This document shows, piece by piece, positions 1 through 7,287 of a stretch of 15,910 nt of DNA (positions are counted from its first letter, which is position 1; every line of letters begins with the position of its first letter). Both the position numbers and the translations under genes were made by a program. Source of the stretch: SZUA-584 sp964607965 (lineage in GTDB: Bacteria; Bacillota; Clostridia; Christensenellales; SZUA-584); NCBI GenBank assembly GCA_964607965.1, contig CAZSMH010000042.1:1-15910 (forward strand), given 5' to 3'. The notes under the pieces are model-generated. The model was not told the origin of the DNA, did not search any database, and saw only the letters and a list, made by a program, of their open reading frames with translations.

Positions 1-117
1 TTAATCTCTCTTATTGAATTGAAGACAAATCAAAGCAGCGATGTGACATTAACAGCCGCCTTTATGAATAAGTATTATGCGAAAGTATACTATTCTAGGC
101 GGTTTTATTATGGATAA
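1..117 (+). CDS. C-terminal tail of an unidentified upstream gene (partial)
   Basis: Frame 1 is open from the left edge to a TAA at 115-117 (38 codons), while the other two forward frames close within about 20 bases. The visible tail is rich in Tyr, Arg and Lys and ends in YYSRRFYYG. The frame overlaps the preferred start of the LysM gene (110) by 8 bases, an arrangement typical of translationally coupled operon neighbours. I do not recognise the family. It could be a chance open frame, because 38 codons is short and no start is visible. The overlap with the next start is the main support. Confidence 0.35.
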   Translation, partial: LISLIELKTNQSSDVTLTAAFMNKYYAKVYYSRRFYYG

Positions 118-769
118 GCGTCACTTTTTTAATTATGCCGTTCGTTCGGGCGACACATATGCATCTTTGGCAAAACAATTCGGTGTTGATGAACAGGAGC
201 TTAGAAATTTAAACGGCAAACGCGTGCTGCGTAAAAATATGCTGGTACGCGTGCCTTTAGCTTGCGGATGCGCTCAGGGAGCGTATTACGCAATAAGGAA
301 AGGGGAGTCTCTTTGCCGCATAGCCTTAAGAAACGGGCTTTTGCTTGAAGAACTGCTCTCTGCCAATCCGTATCTTAATCCGGCCAGATATATTGCCGGA
401 CAGGTTATTGTTATACCCAAAGCAAAAAGGAGCGGCGCACAGGAGCATTATATCATCGGCGAAAACGAAGGTTTGTTTGACGTGCTGCGAAAATTTCGTA
501 TGGATATTACAACTTTTTGTTTTTTAAATCCTGATATAAATCCTATGAATGTGAAACCCGGCCAGCGCGTTGTCATACGCCCTTTGGGAACACTGCGCGG
601 ACGGTGGCATACCATAACACAGGGCGAAGACCTTGTCCGCATAGCTGAAAGCCACGGAATAAACGTGAGCGAGCTGCTTTGCGCCAATGAGAATTTAAGA
701 CCTTCGGATTTTGTGCCGGGGAGAAAAGTACGGATACCCGAAAGTAACACATCACAACCTAAAAAATAG
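110..769 (+). CDS. Four-LysM-domain protein without a signal peptide
   Basis: The product is a 219-residue protein made almost entirely of LysM peptidoglycan/chitin-oligosaccharide binding modules at about residues 8-49, 59-103, 113-157 and 166-210. Each shows the usual pattern: Y-x-I/V-x-x-G-E/D near the start, a central helix pair with a conserved Asn (such as SANPYLN and CANENLRP), and a closing I/V-x-IP strand. I chose ATG 110 over ATG 77 because AGGCGG at 97-102 sits 7 bases before it and because 110 overlaps the stop of the upstream frame. Neither start gives a convincing signal peptide. The protein may therefore be a spore-coat or cortex-associated LysM protein placed from the mother cell, as known for some Clostridia and Bacilli, or exported in another way. 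That is inference. No catalytic domain is present. Confidence 0.85.
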   Translation: MDKRHFFNYAVRSGDTYASLAKQFGVDEQELRNLNGKRVLRKNMLVRVPLACGCAQGAYYAIRKGESLCRIALRNGLLLEELLSANPYLNPARYIAGQVIVIPKAKRSGAQEHYIIGENEGLFDVLRKFRMDITTFCFLNPDINPMNVKPGQRVVIRPLGTLRGRWHTITQGEDLVRIAESHGINVSELLCANENLRPSDFVPGRKVRIPESNTSQPKK

Positions 770-776
770 AAGGTTG
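755..776. repeat. Small inverted repeat overlapping the dapL -35 box
   Basis: CAACCT at 755-760 and AGGTTG at 771-776 are perfect reverse complements around a 10-base A-rich spacer that contains the LysM gene's stop codon. No T-run follows, so it does not look like an intrinsic terminator. It could be an operator or a chance repeat. Six-base arms occur often by chance. Confidence 0.25.
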
Positions 777-803
777 ACGAGGTATTGCTCTTTAAAGTAG
801 AAT
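774..803 (+). promoter_or_regulatory. Sigma-A-like promoter for dapL
   Basis: TTGACG at 774-779 and TAGAAT at 798-803 are separated by 18 bases, a good match to the housekeeping consensus. The expected start of transcription is near 810, leaving a leader of about 50 bases before the dapL start. The -35 overlaps the right arm of a small inverted repeat (755-776). Confidence 0.55.
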
Positions 804-863
804 GTTAAATAAGTTTAGTTTATGTTTGCTGGCGCAGATGAGAAAAAATAAGAGGAGCAGAGC

Positions 864-2075
864 ATGGTACTTATCAACGAGAACTACACAAGACTTCAGG
901 GGAGCTATCTTTTCTCCGAGATGGCAAAGAGAATAAATGCACACGGCGGAGATATTATTAAGCTGGGTATTGGCGATGTAACCAGGCCGCTGCCGCCCGC
1001 TGCGGTGGAAGCTATGAAAATCGCGATAGATGAAATGGGGACAAGCGGGGGTTTTCGCGGCTACGGGCCGGAGCAGGGCTATGACTGGTTAAGGGAAGCT
1101 ATTGCGCAGAATGATTATACGGGACTTGGCATAAATGCGGACGAGATTTTTGTTTCCGACGGATCCAAATGCGACACGGGCAATATTCAAGAACTTTTTT
1201 CGCATATGTGCAGTGTTGCCGTGCTTGACCCGGTTTACCCTGTATATGTTGATACCAATGTTATGGCAGGGCGTGCAGGAAAATTCAGCCCCGAGAAAAA
1301 CGGCTATAAATACATAACATATTTGCCGTGCAGCGCGGAAAATGATTTTAAACCCATGCTGCCGGAAAAACCCGTGGATATAATTTATCTTTGTTATCCA
1401 AACAACCCCACAGGCACAACGCTTACTAAAGACGAGCTTAAAAACTGGGTTAATTATGCAAGGCGGGAGGGTGCGCTAATACTGTTCGACGCCGCTTATG
1501 AGGCTTTTATACGCGAAGACGGAATACCGCACAGCATTTACGAGATCAGCGGTGCGAAGGACGTTGCAATAGAGTTTCGAAGCTTTTCAAAAACGGCCGG
1601 TTTTACAGGCGCGCGCTGCGCTTTTACAGTTGTTCCGGAACAGCTTAAAGGAATTGATAAAGACGGCAATTGTTATTCTTTAAAGGATTTGTGGAACCGC
1701 AGACACACTACAAAGTTTAACGGCGTACCGTATGTCACGCAAAGAGGCGCGCTGGCGTGCTATTCAAAAGAAGGCAAAGCGCAGATTAAAGAGACAATAG
1801 ATTTTTATCTTGACAACGCAAAGCTTATACGGGAGGGACTGGAAAGCCTAGGCATAGACTGCTATGGCGGTATTAATTCGCCTTACGTATGGCTGAAGAC
1901 GCCGGGCGGTATGCCCTCGTGGGATTTCTTCGACAAGCTGCTCGACGCCGGCGTGGCAGGCACTCCGGGCGCGGGCTTCGGAAACGCTGGCGAAGGCTAT
2001 TTTAGGCTGACTGCGTTCAATACGCGCGAGAATACTCAAGAAGCCATGGAGCGTTTTGCAAGGCTGAAAATATAA
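864..2075 (+). CDS. dapL: LL-diaminopimelate aminotransferase
   Basis: This PLP enzyme (EC 2.6.1.83) converts tetrahydrodipicolinate plus glutamate directly to LL-diaminopimelate. It bypasses the succinylase and acetylase branches of lysine and peptidoglycan synthesis and acts in the cytoplasm. The 403-residue length fits the family. Fold-type I landmarks are all present: YPNNPTGT (178-185) with the cofactor-binding Asn, the Asp of LFDAAYEAF (D209), the Schiff-base lysine K243 in SFSKTAGFTG, and the substrate-carboxylate Arg R381 in RLTAF. The N-terminal NENYTRLQGSYLFSEMAKR and LGIGDVTRPLP segments are characteristic of DapL rather than of generic aspartate aminotransferases. The start at 864 is supported by AGAGGAG at 851-857. 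It is monocistronic, with its own promoter (774-803) and terminator (2088-2113). Confidence 0.95.
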   Translation: MVLINENYTRLQGSYLFSEMAKRINAHGGDIIKLGIGDVTRPLPPAAVEAMKIAIDEMGTSGGFRGYGPEQGYDWLREAIAQNDYTGLGINADEIFVSDGSKCDTGNIQELFSHMCSVAVLDPVYPVYVDTNVMAGRAGKFSPEKNGYKYITYLPCSAENDFKPMLPEKPVDIIYLCYPNNPTGTTLTKDELKNWVNYARREGALILFDAAYEAFIREDGIPHSIYEISGAKDVAIEFRSFSKTAGFTGARCAFTVVPEQLKGIDKDGNCYSLKDLWNRRHTTKFNGVPYVTQRGALACYSKEGKAQIKETIDFYLDNAKLIREGLESLGIDCYGGINSPYVWLKTPGGMPSWDFFDKLLDAGVAGTPGAGFGNAGEGYFRLTAFNTRENTQEAMERFARLKI

Positions 2076-2087
2076 CATAAACTTGGG

Positions 2088-2113
2088 GGCGTGCCGCAGG
2101 GTGCGCCTTTTTT
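2088..2113 (+). terminator. Intrinsic terminator after dapL
   Basis: An 8-base-pair stem (GGCGTGCC at 2088-2095 with GGTGCGCC at 2100-2107, two G-U pairs) with a GCAG loop is followed directly by six T (2108-2113). It lies 13 bases after the dapL stop. Confidence 0.9.
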
Positions 2114-2188
2114 GATATAAAACTTTCGTAATGGAATTCGCTATGCAAAAATGATAAAATGCGGGTATAACCATTTAAGGAGGCGCGC

Positions 2189-3385
2189 ATGAAGCTGCTG
2201 CACACATCGGACTGGCACATCGGACACACGCTGTATTCAAAAAAGCGTTATGACGAGCATGGCAAATTCTTAGGCTGGCTCTTGGAAACGATTTGCGAAA
2301 GAGAGATTGACGCACTGATTGTTGCGGGGGACGTTTTTGACTCGGGGATTCCCGGCGGCACTGCGCAGCGGCTTTATTACCGGTTCTTAACGTCTCTGCT
2401 TGGGACATGCTGCCGCAGCGTTATAATAATTGCCGGCAACCATGATTCTCCGGCAATGCTGGAAGCCCCGGCGGGGCTGCTCGAGCAGCTTAATATTCAT
2501 GTAATAGGTTTGCCGGGAGAGACGGAACGGCACGTGATACCGCTATTGGATAAGGACGGGAATGCGGGGGCGCTATGCTGTGCCGTGCCTTATTTGAGAA
2601 AGAGTGAGTTAGTGCGGCTTACTGACGAAGGTCAGACGAGTGATCAAAAGATAATAGAGGAGACTGCGCGCTTTTACCGTGAAGTTACGCAGCAGGCGCT
2701 GCTTATGCGCAATAAATACGGCAATTTGCCAATAGTGGCAACAGGCCATCTGTTTGCCGCCGGCGCGGTCCGAAACGAAGGTGACGGAGTGCGGGAGCTT
2801 TATGTGGGAAACTTAGGGCAGGTGAGCGCCGGCATATTTCCCAAAGAGATCGATTATGTGGCGTTAGGGCACATACACGGTGCGCAGAGTATAGCCAAAA
2901 CTTCGCATATACGTTACAGCGGCTCACCGCTTCCCATGAGCTTTTCGGAGGCGGAACGCGACAAATATGTGCTTGAGACAATGCTTGACGGGAACACGGA
3001 AAAAATAAAAGTGCCCGTTTTTCAGCAGCTTGTTACAATAAGCGGCGATAAAGAGCAAATATTAAGCAAGCTTACAGAGCTTTGCTCAAGTGACGTATGG
3101 GTTGAGGTAAAGTATACGGGCGCAAGGGTATGGCCGCATATGTCGGCGGATATAAACGACGCGGTAAAAGGAGGATGCGCTCAGGTGCTTTGCATACGCA
3201 ACATGGCGGCGTCGGAAAGCATGCTTTTTCAGGAAGATAAGGAGCAGTCGCTCGAGACCATGTCGGTACAGGATGTATTTGACCGGTGCATAGGCGAGGA
3301 TATAACCGGAGAGGAACGCCAGGAGCTGTATGACTGCTTCAACGATATAATACATGCGCTTGAGGAGGAAGAATCATGCGCATAG
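2189..3385 (+). CDS. sbcD: Exonuclease subunit SbcD (Mre11-type metallophosphoesterase)
   Basis: This is the nuclease subunit of the SbcCD (Rad50-Mre11-like) complex, which opens hairpins and processes protein-blocked DNA ends. The 398-residue protein carries the binuclear-metal phosphoesterase motifs in order: DWH (D8, H10), GDVFD (D48), GNHDS (N84, H85), TGH (H187) and GHIH (H228, H230). The family signature YSGSPLPMSFSEA follows at 243-255, then the C-terminal capping region. ATG 2189 is preceded by AAGGAGG at 2177-2183. The gene overlaps sbcC by 10 bases, so the two subunits are probably translated in a coupled way. I see only weak promoter candidates between the dapL terminator and this gene (a TAAAAT at 2155-2160 with a poor -35). 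Confidence 0.95.
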   Translation: MKLLHTSDWHIGHTLYSKKRYDEHGKFLGWLLETICEREIDALIVAGDVFDSGIPGGTAQRLYYRFLTSLLGTCCRSVIIIAGNHDSPAMLEAPAGLLEQLNIHVIGLPGETERHVIPLLDKDGNAGALCCAVPYLRKSELVRLTDEGQTSDQKIIEETARFYREVTQQALLMRNKYGNLPIVATGHLFAAGAVRNEGDGVRELYVGNLGQVSAGIFPKEIDYVALGHIHGAQSIAKTSHIRYSGSPLPMSFSEAERDKYVLETMLDGNTEKIKVPVFQQLVTISGDKEQILSKLTELCSSDVWVEVKYTGARVWPHMSADINDAVKGGCAQVLCIRNMAASESMLFQEDKEQSLETMSVQDVFDRCIGEDITGEERQELYDCFNDIIHALEEEESCA

Positions 3386-6306
3386 AAAAGGTTGTTATAG
3401 AGAATATAAACTCTCTGGCGGGAAGGTTTGAGATAGACCTTGACGATTGCGCATTCAAGGGCGGCTTGTTTGCGATTGTGGGGCCTTCGGGAGCGGGAAA
3501 AACGACTGTGCTTGACGCGATATGTCTTGCGGTCTATGGGCAGACTCCGCGCATAAGCACTGTAAGCGAAACGCAGAACGAGCTGATGAACAAAAACGCC
3601 GCGCACTGCCGTGCCGAGGCTGTGTTTAACGCCGGGGGAAAAAGATATAAAGCCGTTTTCTATCAGGAAAGGGGCAAAGCGGGCAAGCCGTACCGTGCTG
3701 CGAAACGAGAGCTTTTTTTGCAAAGCGCAGACGGAAGCTGGCAGCTTATTGCTGAACGCAGGCGCGAAATGGAACAAAAAACAGAAGAAATAACGGGGCT
3801 GGATTTTAAAAGGTTTACCCGCTCTATTATGCTTGCCCAGTTTCGGTTCGCCGAGTTTCTGCAGGCGGATTCCAATGAGCGCGCCGCTATATTGGAGCAG
3901 ATAACAGATATAGATATATACCGCCGGATATCAATAGCGGTGTTTGAACGCACCAAGAGGCAAAAGGGACTGCTGGATGAGGTGCAAATTAAAATCGGAG
4001 GCGTCAATGTTTTGACGCAAGAACAGCAGGCGCAGCTTTTGGCCCAGCAGAGCCGTTTGCTGGAGGATATATCCGAACATACGGCGGCAAAGGAAAAGAT
4101 TGCGTCAGCTTTAAGTATGTATAATAACAGGCAGGACATTCAAAAACAGCTTGACAATTACTATAAGGAACAGCCCGCTCTGGAAAAAGCCGCGCAAGAC
4201 GCGCAAAGCGGGCTTAGAAAAGCAGCGGCAGAGGAACGCTCTCTTACAGAAGCATATGAGAATTTATCAATCGTGCTAAAAGCAGTAAGAGAGCTGGATA
4301 TAAAGATTGAGGCGCAGCAAAAAGCGATTATGGACACAGCAAAGGAACTGACCGAAGACAAAGAGCAGATAGTAAAGCATAAGAGCCATATGCTGGGTAT
4401 ATTCAAAAAGTATTATCCGGATGCCGATGATGCGTTTTATAAGGATCTGTACGATTCTAAGGACGCAGGCGATAAGCTAAGGTATAGCGCATCTTTAGAT
4501 TTGCAGCAGGCAAAGAACAAGGAGAAGCAGATTCAGGAAAAAGCAGCGGCATTGCTTGGAGGGGAGGACGAGACTTACTGGAGACGGCGAGAGAAGGCGC
4601 TTAGAATTGCCGTGCCCTTAACTGAGGCAAAGGATGTGCTGGCAAAGGCTAAAGCCGAGCTTGAGCAGCAAACAGCACTTTCGAAGAAACTTGCTGAAGA
4701 AAAGAAAGAAAAATATCTGATATTACAGAAAGCAAAGGAACACTGCGATTCAGCGCGTATTGCACAGCGTTTTATTGACGAGCGAAAAAAGCTGGAAAAC
4801 GGGCATCCGTGCCCGCTTTGCGGGGCAACGCAGCATCCGTATGCAAAAGATGAAACAAACACAAGCTTTGTGCAGGAGGCGGAAGAGAACCTTGACTCGG
4901 TGCAAAAGAGCATAGACGAACTGCTTGTTCAGATTGGCAGAAACGAAACCCGCACAGCGGATTTAAACAAACTTATAAAAGATAAGACTGAGTTTGCAGA
5001 AACAAAGAGCGAGGAGCTTAAGGAGGCCGGAGGCGCAGAGCAGTTAAGCGCGGACGAGCTGCTTTTTAAGCTTAACAAAGCCGCAGATATGCTCCAAAGC
5101 TATGGAGTGCTGCAGGCGGAGCAGAGAAAGATTGGAGAAAGGATAAGACAGCTTACAGAGCGGTTCGGCGATACGGACAAAGACGCAGAGTTATTGGCTG
5201 CGCGCAGGCAGGTGATTGACGAGATAACTATCAGGTCAAAGGCACGGCAAAAAGAAATGCAGGACGCACAAAACACTGCCGGACTTCTCAATAAACAAAG
5301 GCAGGAACTGTTTGGCAGCAAAAATGCGGATGAAGAAGAAGCTGCCATGCAAAAAAGCGTTAAGGACGCGCAGAGAAAAAAACAGGAGCATCAAAAGCAG
5401 GCGGAGTTGGCGCAGCGTTTTGTCGAGAACAACCGTACCGATATAAAGCGGACACAACAGGCGATAGCTGAAAACCAAAATGCGCTTGCGGATGCACATG
5501 CAAAGGCGGCTGCGGCAGCGGCGGCTGTTAGCAGTACATCGGAAGATGAGAGCATAAAAAACCGTGTTGCTGCTTTTGCGTGCGCGGCGGCGATGCTCGA
5601 AGAAAAACCAGATGGCGAAACACTGACAGCGGCGCAAGTCGCAATAACCGCTTTAATATCCGAAGAGGATGCTCAAAGAGGAGTTATAGGTCAGATACTA
5701 AAAACCAATGAACAGAGCCGTCAGACGCTTGAAGACCTTAAAGGCGAAGAAGAGAAGTATAAAAAGGCGCTGAAAAAATGGGAAAGATTGAATGCGCTTA
5801 TCGGTTCACGCGATGGCGATAGGTTCTGCCGTATAGCGCAGGGCATAACGTTTGACGCGCTGCTTTGCAAGGCGAATGCGGCTCTTGGCAGAATGAGCGA
5901 CAGATATATACTGCTGCGGGATCAATCTGCCGCAGCAAAGCCCTTAGAGCTAGCGGTGGCGGATAATTATCAGGCGGGAGAGAGGCGCCCTGTGGCTAAC
6001 CTTTCGGGGGGCGAGAGTTTTATTGTATCGCTGGCGCTTGCGCTCGGCTTATCGGAAATGTCGGCGGGTGCGGCGCGCGTTGATTCGCTTTTTATAGACG
6101 AAGGGTTTGCTTCGCTTGATGACGGGTATATGGAATCGGCGCTCCAGACTTTGCTTGCTCTGGGCAGCCGCGAGGGCAAGCTTATAGGCGTTATATCCCA
6201 TGTGGACGCTTTAAAGGAACGTATAGACGTTAAAATTGAGGTTGAACGGTTATCCGGAGGGCGCGCTACGCTTTCCGGGCCGGGAGTTATGGCTGTTACC
6301 TGCTAA
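3376..6306 (+). CDS. sbcC: Exonuclease subunit SbcC (Rad50-type ATPase)
   Basis: This is the SMC-like ATPase partner of SbcD. The 976 residues show, in order: Walker A GPSGAGKT (36-43, K42), a Q-loop region LAQFRFAEFL (Q155), a long Lys/Glu/Gln/Ala-rich coiled coil, a zinc hook CPLC at 479-482, a second coiled coil, the ABC signature LSGGES (876-881), Walker B LFIDEG (D908, E909) and the D-loop SLD (913-915). A late H-loop VISHVD follows. The length is normal for the family (about 1000). GAGGAGG at 3362-3368, inside the end of sbcD, serves ATG 3376. In many homologues the residue after the Q-loop Gln is Gly (LAQG); here it is Phe. A terminator follows at 6320-6355. The gene appears intact. 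Confidence 0.95.
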   Translation: MRIEKVVIENINSLAGRFEIDLDDCAFKGGLFAIVGPSGAGKTTVLDAICLAVYGQTPRISTVSETQNELMNKNAAHCRAEAVFNAGGKRYKAVFYQERGKAGKPYRAAKRELFLQSADGSWQLIAERRREMEQKTEEITGLDFKRFTRSIMLAQFRFAEFLQADSNERAAILEQITDIDIYRRISIAVFERTKRQKGLLDEVQIKIGGVNVLTQEQQAQLLAQQSRLLEDISEHTAAKEKIASALSMYNNRQDIQKQLDNYYKEQPALEKAAQDAQSGLRKAAAEERSLTEAYENLSIVLKAVRELDIKIEAQQKAIMDTAKELTEDKEQIVKHKSHMLGIFKKYYPDADDAFYKDLYDSKDAGDKLRYSASLDLQQAKNKEKQIQEKAAALLGGEDETYWRRREKALRIAVPLTEAKDVLAKAKAELEQQTALSKKLAEEKKEKYLILQKAKEHCDSARIAQRFIDERKKLENGHPCPLCGATQHPYAKDETNTSFVQEAEENLDSVQKSIDELLVQIGRNETRTADLNKLIKDKTEFAETKSEELKEAGGAEQLSADELLFKLNKAADMLQSYGVLQAEQRKIGERIRQLTERFGDTDKDAELLAARRQVIDEITIRSKARQKEMQDAQNTAGLLNKQRQELFGSKNADEEEAAMQKSVKDAQRKKQEHQKQAELAQRFVENNRTDIKRTQQAIAENQNALADAHAKAAAAAAAVSSTSEDESIKNRVAAFACAAAMLEEKPDGETLTAAQVAITALISEEDAQRGVIGQILKTNEQSRQTLEDLKGEEEKYKKALKKWERLNALIGSRDGDRFCRIAQGITFDALLCKANAALGRMSDRYILLRDQSAAAKPLELAVADNYQAGERRPVANLSGGESFIVSLALALGLSEMSAGAARVDSLFIDEGFASLDDGYMESALQTLLALGSREGKLIGVISHVDALKERIDVKIEVERLSGGRATLSGPGVMAVTC

Positions 6307-6319
6307 ACTGAACGCTAAT

Positions 6320-6355
6320 AAAACCCTCCGAATATATATAGCAGGAGGGTTTTTT
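6320..6355 (+). terminator. Terminator after sbcC whose 3' arm is the next gene's ribosome binding site
   Basis: AAAACCCTCC (6320-6329) pairs perfectly with GGAGGGTTTT (6344-6353) around a 14-base AT-rich loop, and the T-run extends to 6355. It is a standard intrinsic-terminator shape 13 bases after the sbcC stop. The GGAGGG of the 3' arm (6344-6349) lies 6 bases before ATG 6356. It is therefore the only credible ribosome binding site for the amidase-domain gene and would be hidden when the hairpin forms. Confidence 0.8.
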
Positions 6356-6850
6356 ATGCCGCTTATTTTATACGACCGTGCCGCGGCGGTTTCTTACGCG
6401 CGGCAGTGGGCGCTTGCACGCAACCCGAAATACTATGACTTCAGCCGTCTTGGAGGCGACTGCACGAATTTTGTTTCTCAGTGCCTATATGCCGGAAGCC
6501 GGGTGATGAATTACCGGCCTTTGTTCGGCTGGTACTACAAAAGCGCGAACGAACGCACTCCCTCGTGGACGGGCGTGCCGTTTCTTTATAACTTTTTAAC
6601 GAGAGAAACAGGAGCGGGGCCGATTGGCGAACAAGTGCTTATGGAGCAGGTGCAGCCGGGAGACATTTCGCAGTTTGCAAACGAGGCCGGGAATTTTTAT
6701 CATTCACAGTTTATAGTATCTGTGGGAGAGCAACCGGCGCTTGCCAATATACTCGTATGCACGCACACTTCCGACAGCCTTGACAGACCGCTTTTATCAT
6801 ACGACTATAATAAAATACGTTTTGTACATATCAAAGGGGTTGTAAGGTAA
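6356..6850 (+). CDS. Amidase-fold (Amidase_6) domain protein
   Basis: The product is a 164-residue single-domain protein resembling the putative amidase family Pfam Amidase_6, related to the papain/NlpC fold. Supporting motifs are an N-terminal Y-DR-x-AAVSYARQWAL helix, GGDCTNFVSQCLYAG (33-47) with the likely nucleophile C36, a WTGVPFLYNFL segment, PGDISQF, and YHSQFIVS with the likely catalytic H116. A THTSD motif follows near 136-140. Start 6356 was chosen because GGAGGG lies 6 bases upstream. The frame is open further upstream, but only inside sbcC and without a ribosome binding site. No signal peptide or membrane segment is visible, so its location is uncertain. In Clostridia and Bacilli such proteins are often linked to the envelope or sporulation, and the exact substrate is unknown. 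It converges on the lipoprotein gene, with 14 bases between the stops. Confidence 0.8.
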   Translation: MPLILYDRAAAVSYARQWALARNPKYYDFSRLGGDCTNFVSQCLYAGSRVMNYRPLFGWYYKSANERTPSWTGVPFLYNFLTRETGAGPIGEQVLMEQVQPGDISQFANEAGNFYHSQFIVSVGEQPALANILVCTHTSDSLDRPLLSYDYNKIRFVHIKGVVR

Positions 6851-6864
6851 TTTGACAAGTGTTT

Positions 6865-7158
6865 CTATGAATCGGGGCGGCAGCGGCTGCACGGCGTATA
6901 GCCTTCTTCCAGCGCCTGCGCGCGCGTTACCGCAATGGGCGGAAAGGAGTTATATTCGCAGCCGGCAGTATGGTACTTATTGCCAAACTCGGTGATAAAA
7001 ACAAGGTCTTCATCCGCCGCAAGGGAAGCGTAATTTGCAGCAGGCTTGGGCGAAGCGTCTCCGCGCACCACAGAGCCGCCTTCCGGGACTGTTTTTGGCG
7101 CGCATGCTGACAAAATAAAAACAAATACTGCAAGCGCAGCACAAATAGTTTTTCTCAT
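6865..7158 (-). CDS. Small lipoprotein with an Ada-like metal-binding motif
   Basis: The product is a 97-residue precursor. A positively charged start (MRK), a hydrophobic stretch and the lipobox LSAC (C19) predict a lipid-anchored outer-surface protein of about 79 residues after cleavage. A short Pro/Ala/Ser-rich linker precedes a compact domain (52-97) with VFITEFGNKYHTAGC and EGYTPCSRC. H63, C67, C90 and C93 form a His-Cys-Cys-Cys set resembling small Ada-type zinc-binding modules, seen as add-ons to nucleases and secreted proteins in Firmicutes. The start is supported by GGAG (plus-strand CTCC at 7165-7168) 6 bases away. Its function is unknown; metal binding is inferred from the spacing. 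It is transcribed divergently from the Crp-like regulator. Confidence 0.8.
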   Translation of the reverse strand: MRKTICAALAVFVFILSACAPKTVPEGGSVVRGDASPKPAANYASLAADEDLVFITEFGNKYHTAGCEYNSFPPIAVTRAQALEEGYTPCSRCRPDS

Positions 7159-7187
7159 TTTTTACTCCGCTTATAGAATATGCTTAT

Positions 7188-7216
7188 ATTATACAAAGGC
7201 GCTAACGCCATTGCAA
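7188..7216 (-). promoter_or_regulatory. Promoter of the lipoprotein gene, sharing its -35 with the opposite promoter
   Basis: On the minus strand TTGCAA (7216-7211) and a perfect TATAAT (7193-7188) are 17 bases apart. The expected transcription start is near 7181, about 22 bases before the start codon. Confidence 0.6.
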
Positions 7217-7239
7217 CGTATGCTATGCTATTGTATAAA
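7211..7239 (+). promoter_or_regulatory. Promoter of the Crp-like regulator gene
   Basis: TTGCAA at 7211-7216 (its own reverse complement) and TATAAA at 7234-7239 are 17 bases apart on the plus strand. A second, perfect TATAAT at 7247-7252 lacks a good -35 and is an alternative. Between the boxes is a short TATGC-TATGC-TATTG direct repeat that could be an operator. Just outside lies the small palindrome GGCG-CTAA-CGCC (7198-7209). Confidence 0.5.
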
Positions 7240-7287
7240 AACAGGCTATAATTATGGCGTGACCAGCTTAAAGAAAGGACAGCGTAT

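Noticed and set aside
86..91. TATACT as a -10 box for the LysM gene
   Set aside because: It would start transcription at about the ribosome binding site (97-102), and no convincing -35 lies upstream. The gene more likely belongs to an operon entering from the left.
3229..3777. 182-codon minus-strand frame across the sbcD-sbcC junction
   Set aside because: It lies opposite two well-identified genes and shows no domain-like sequence.
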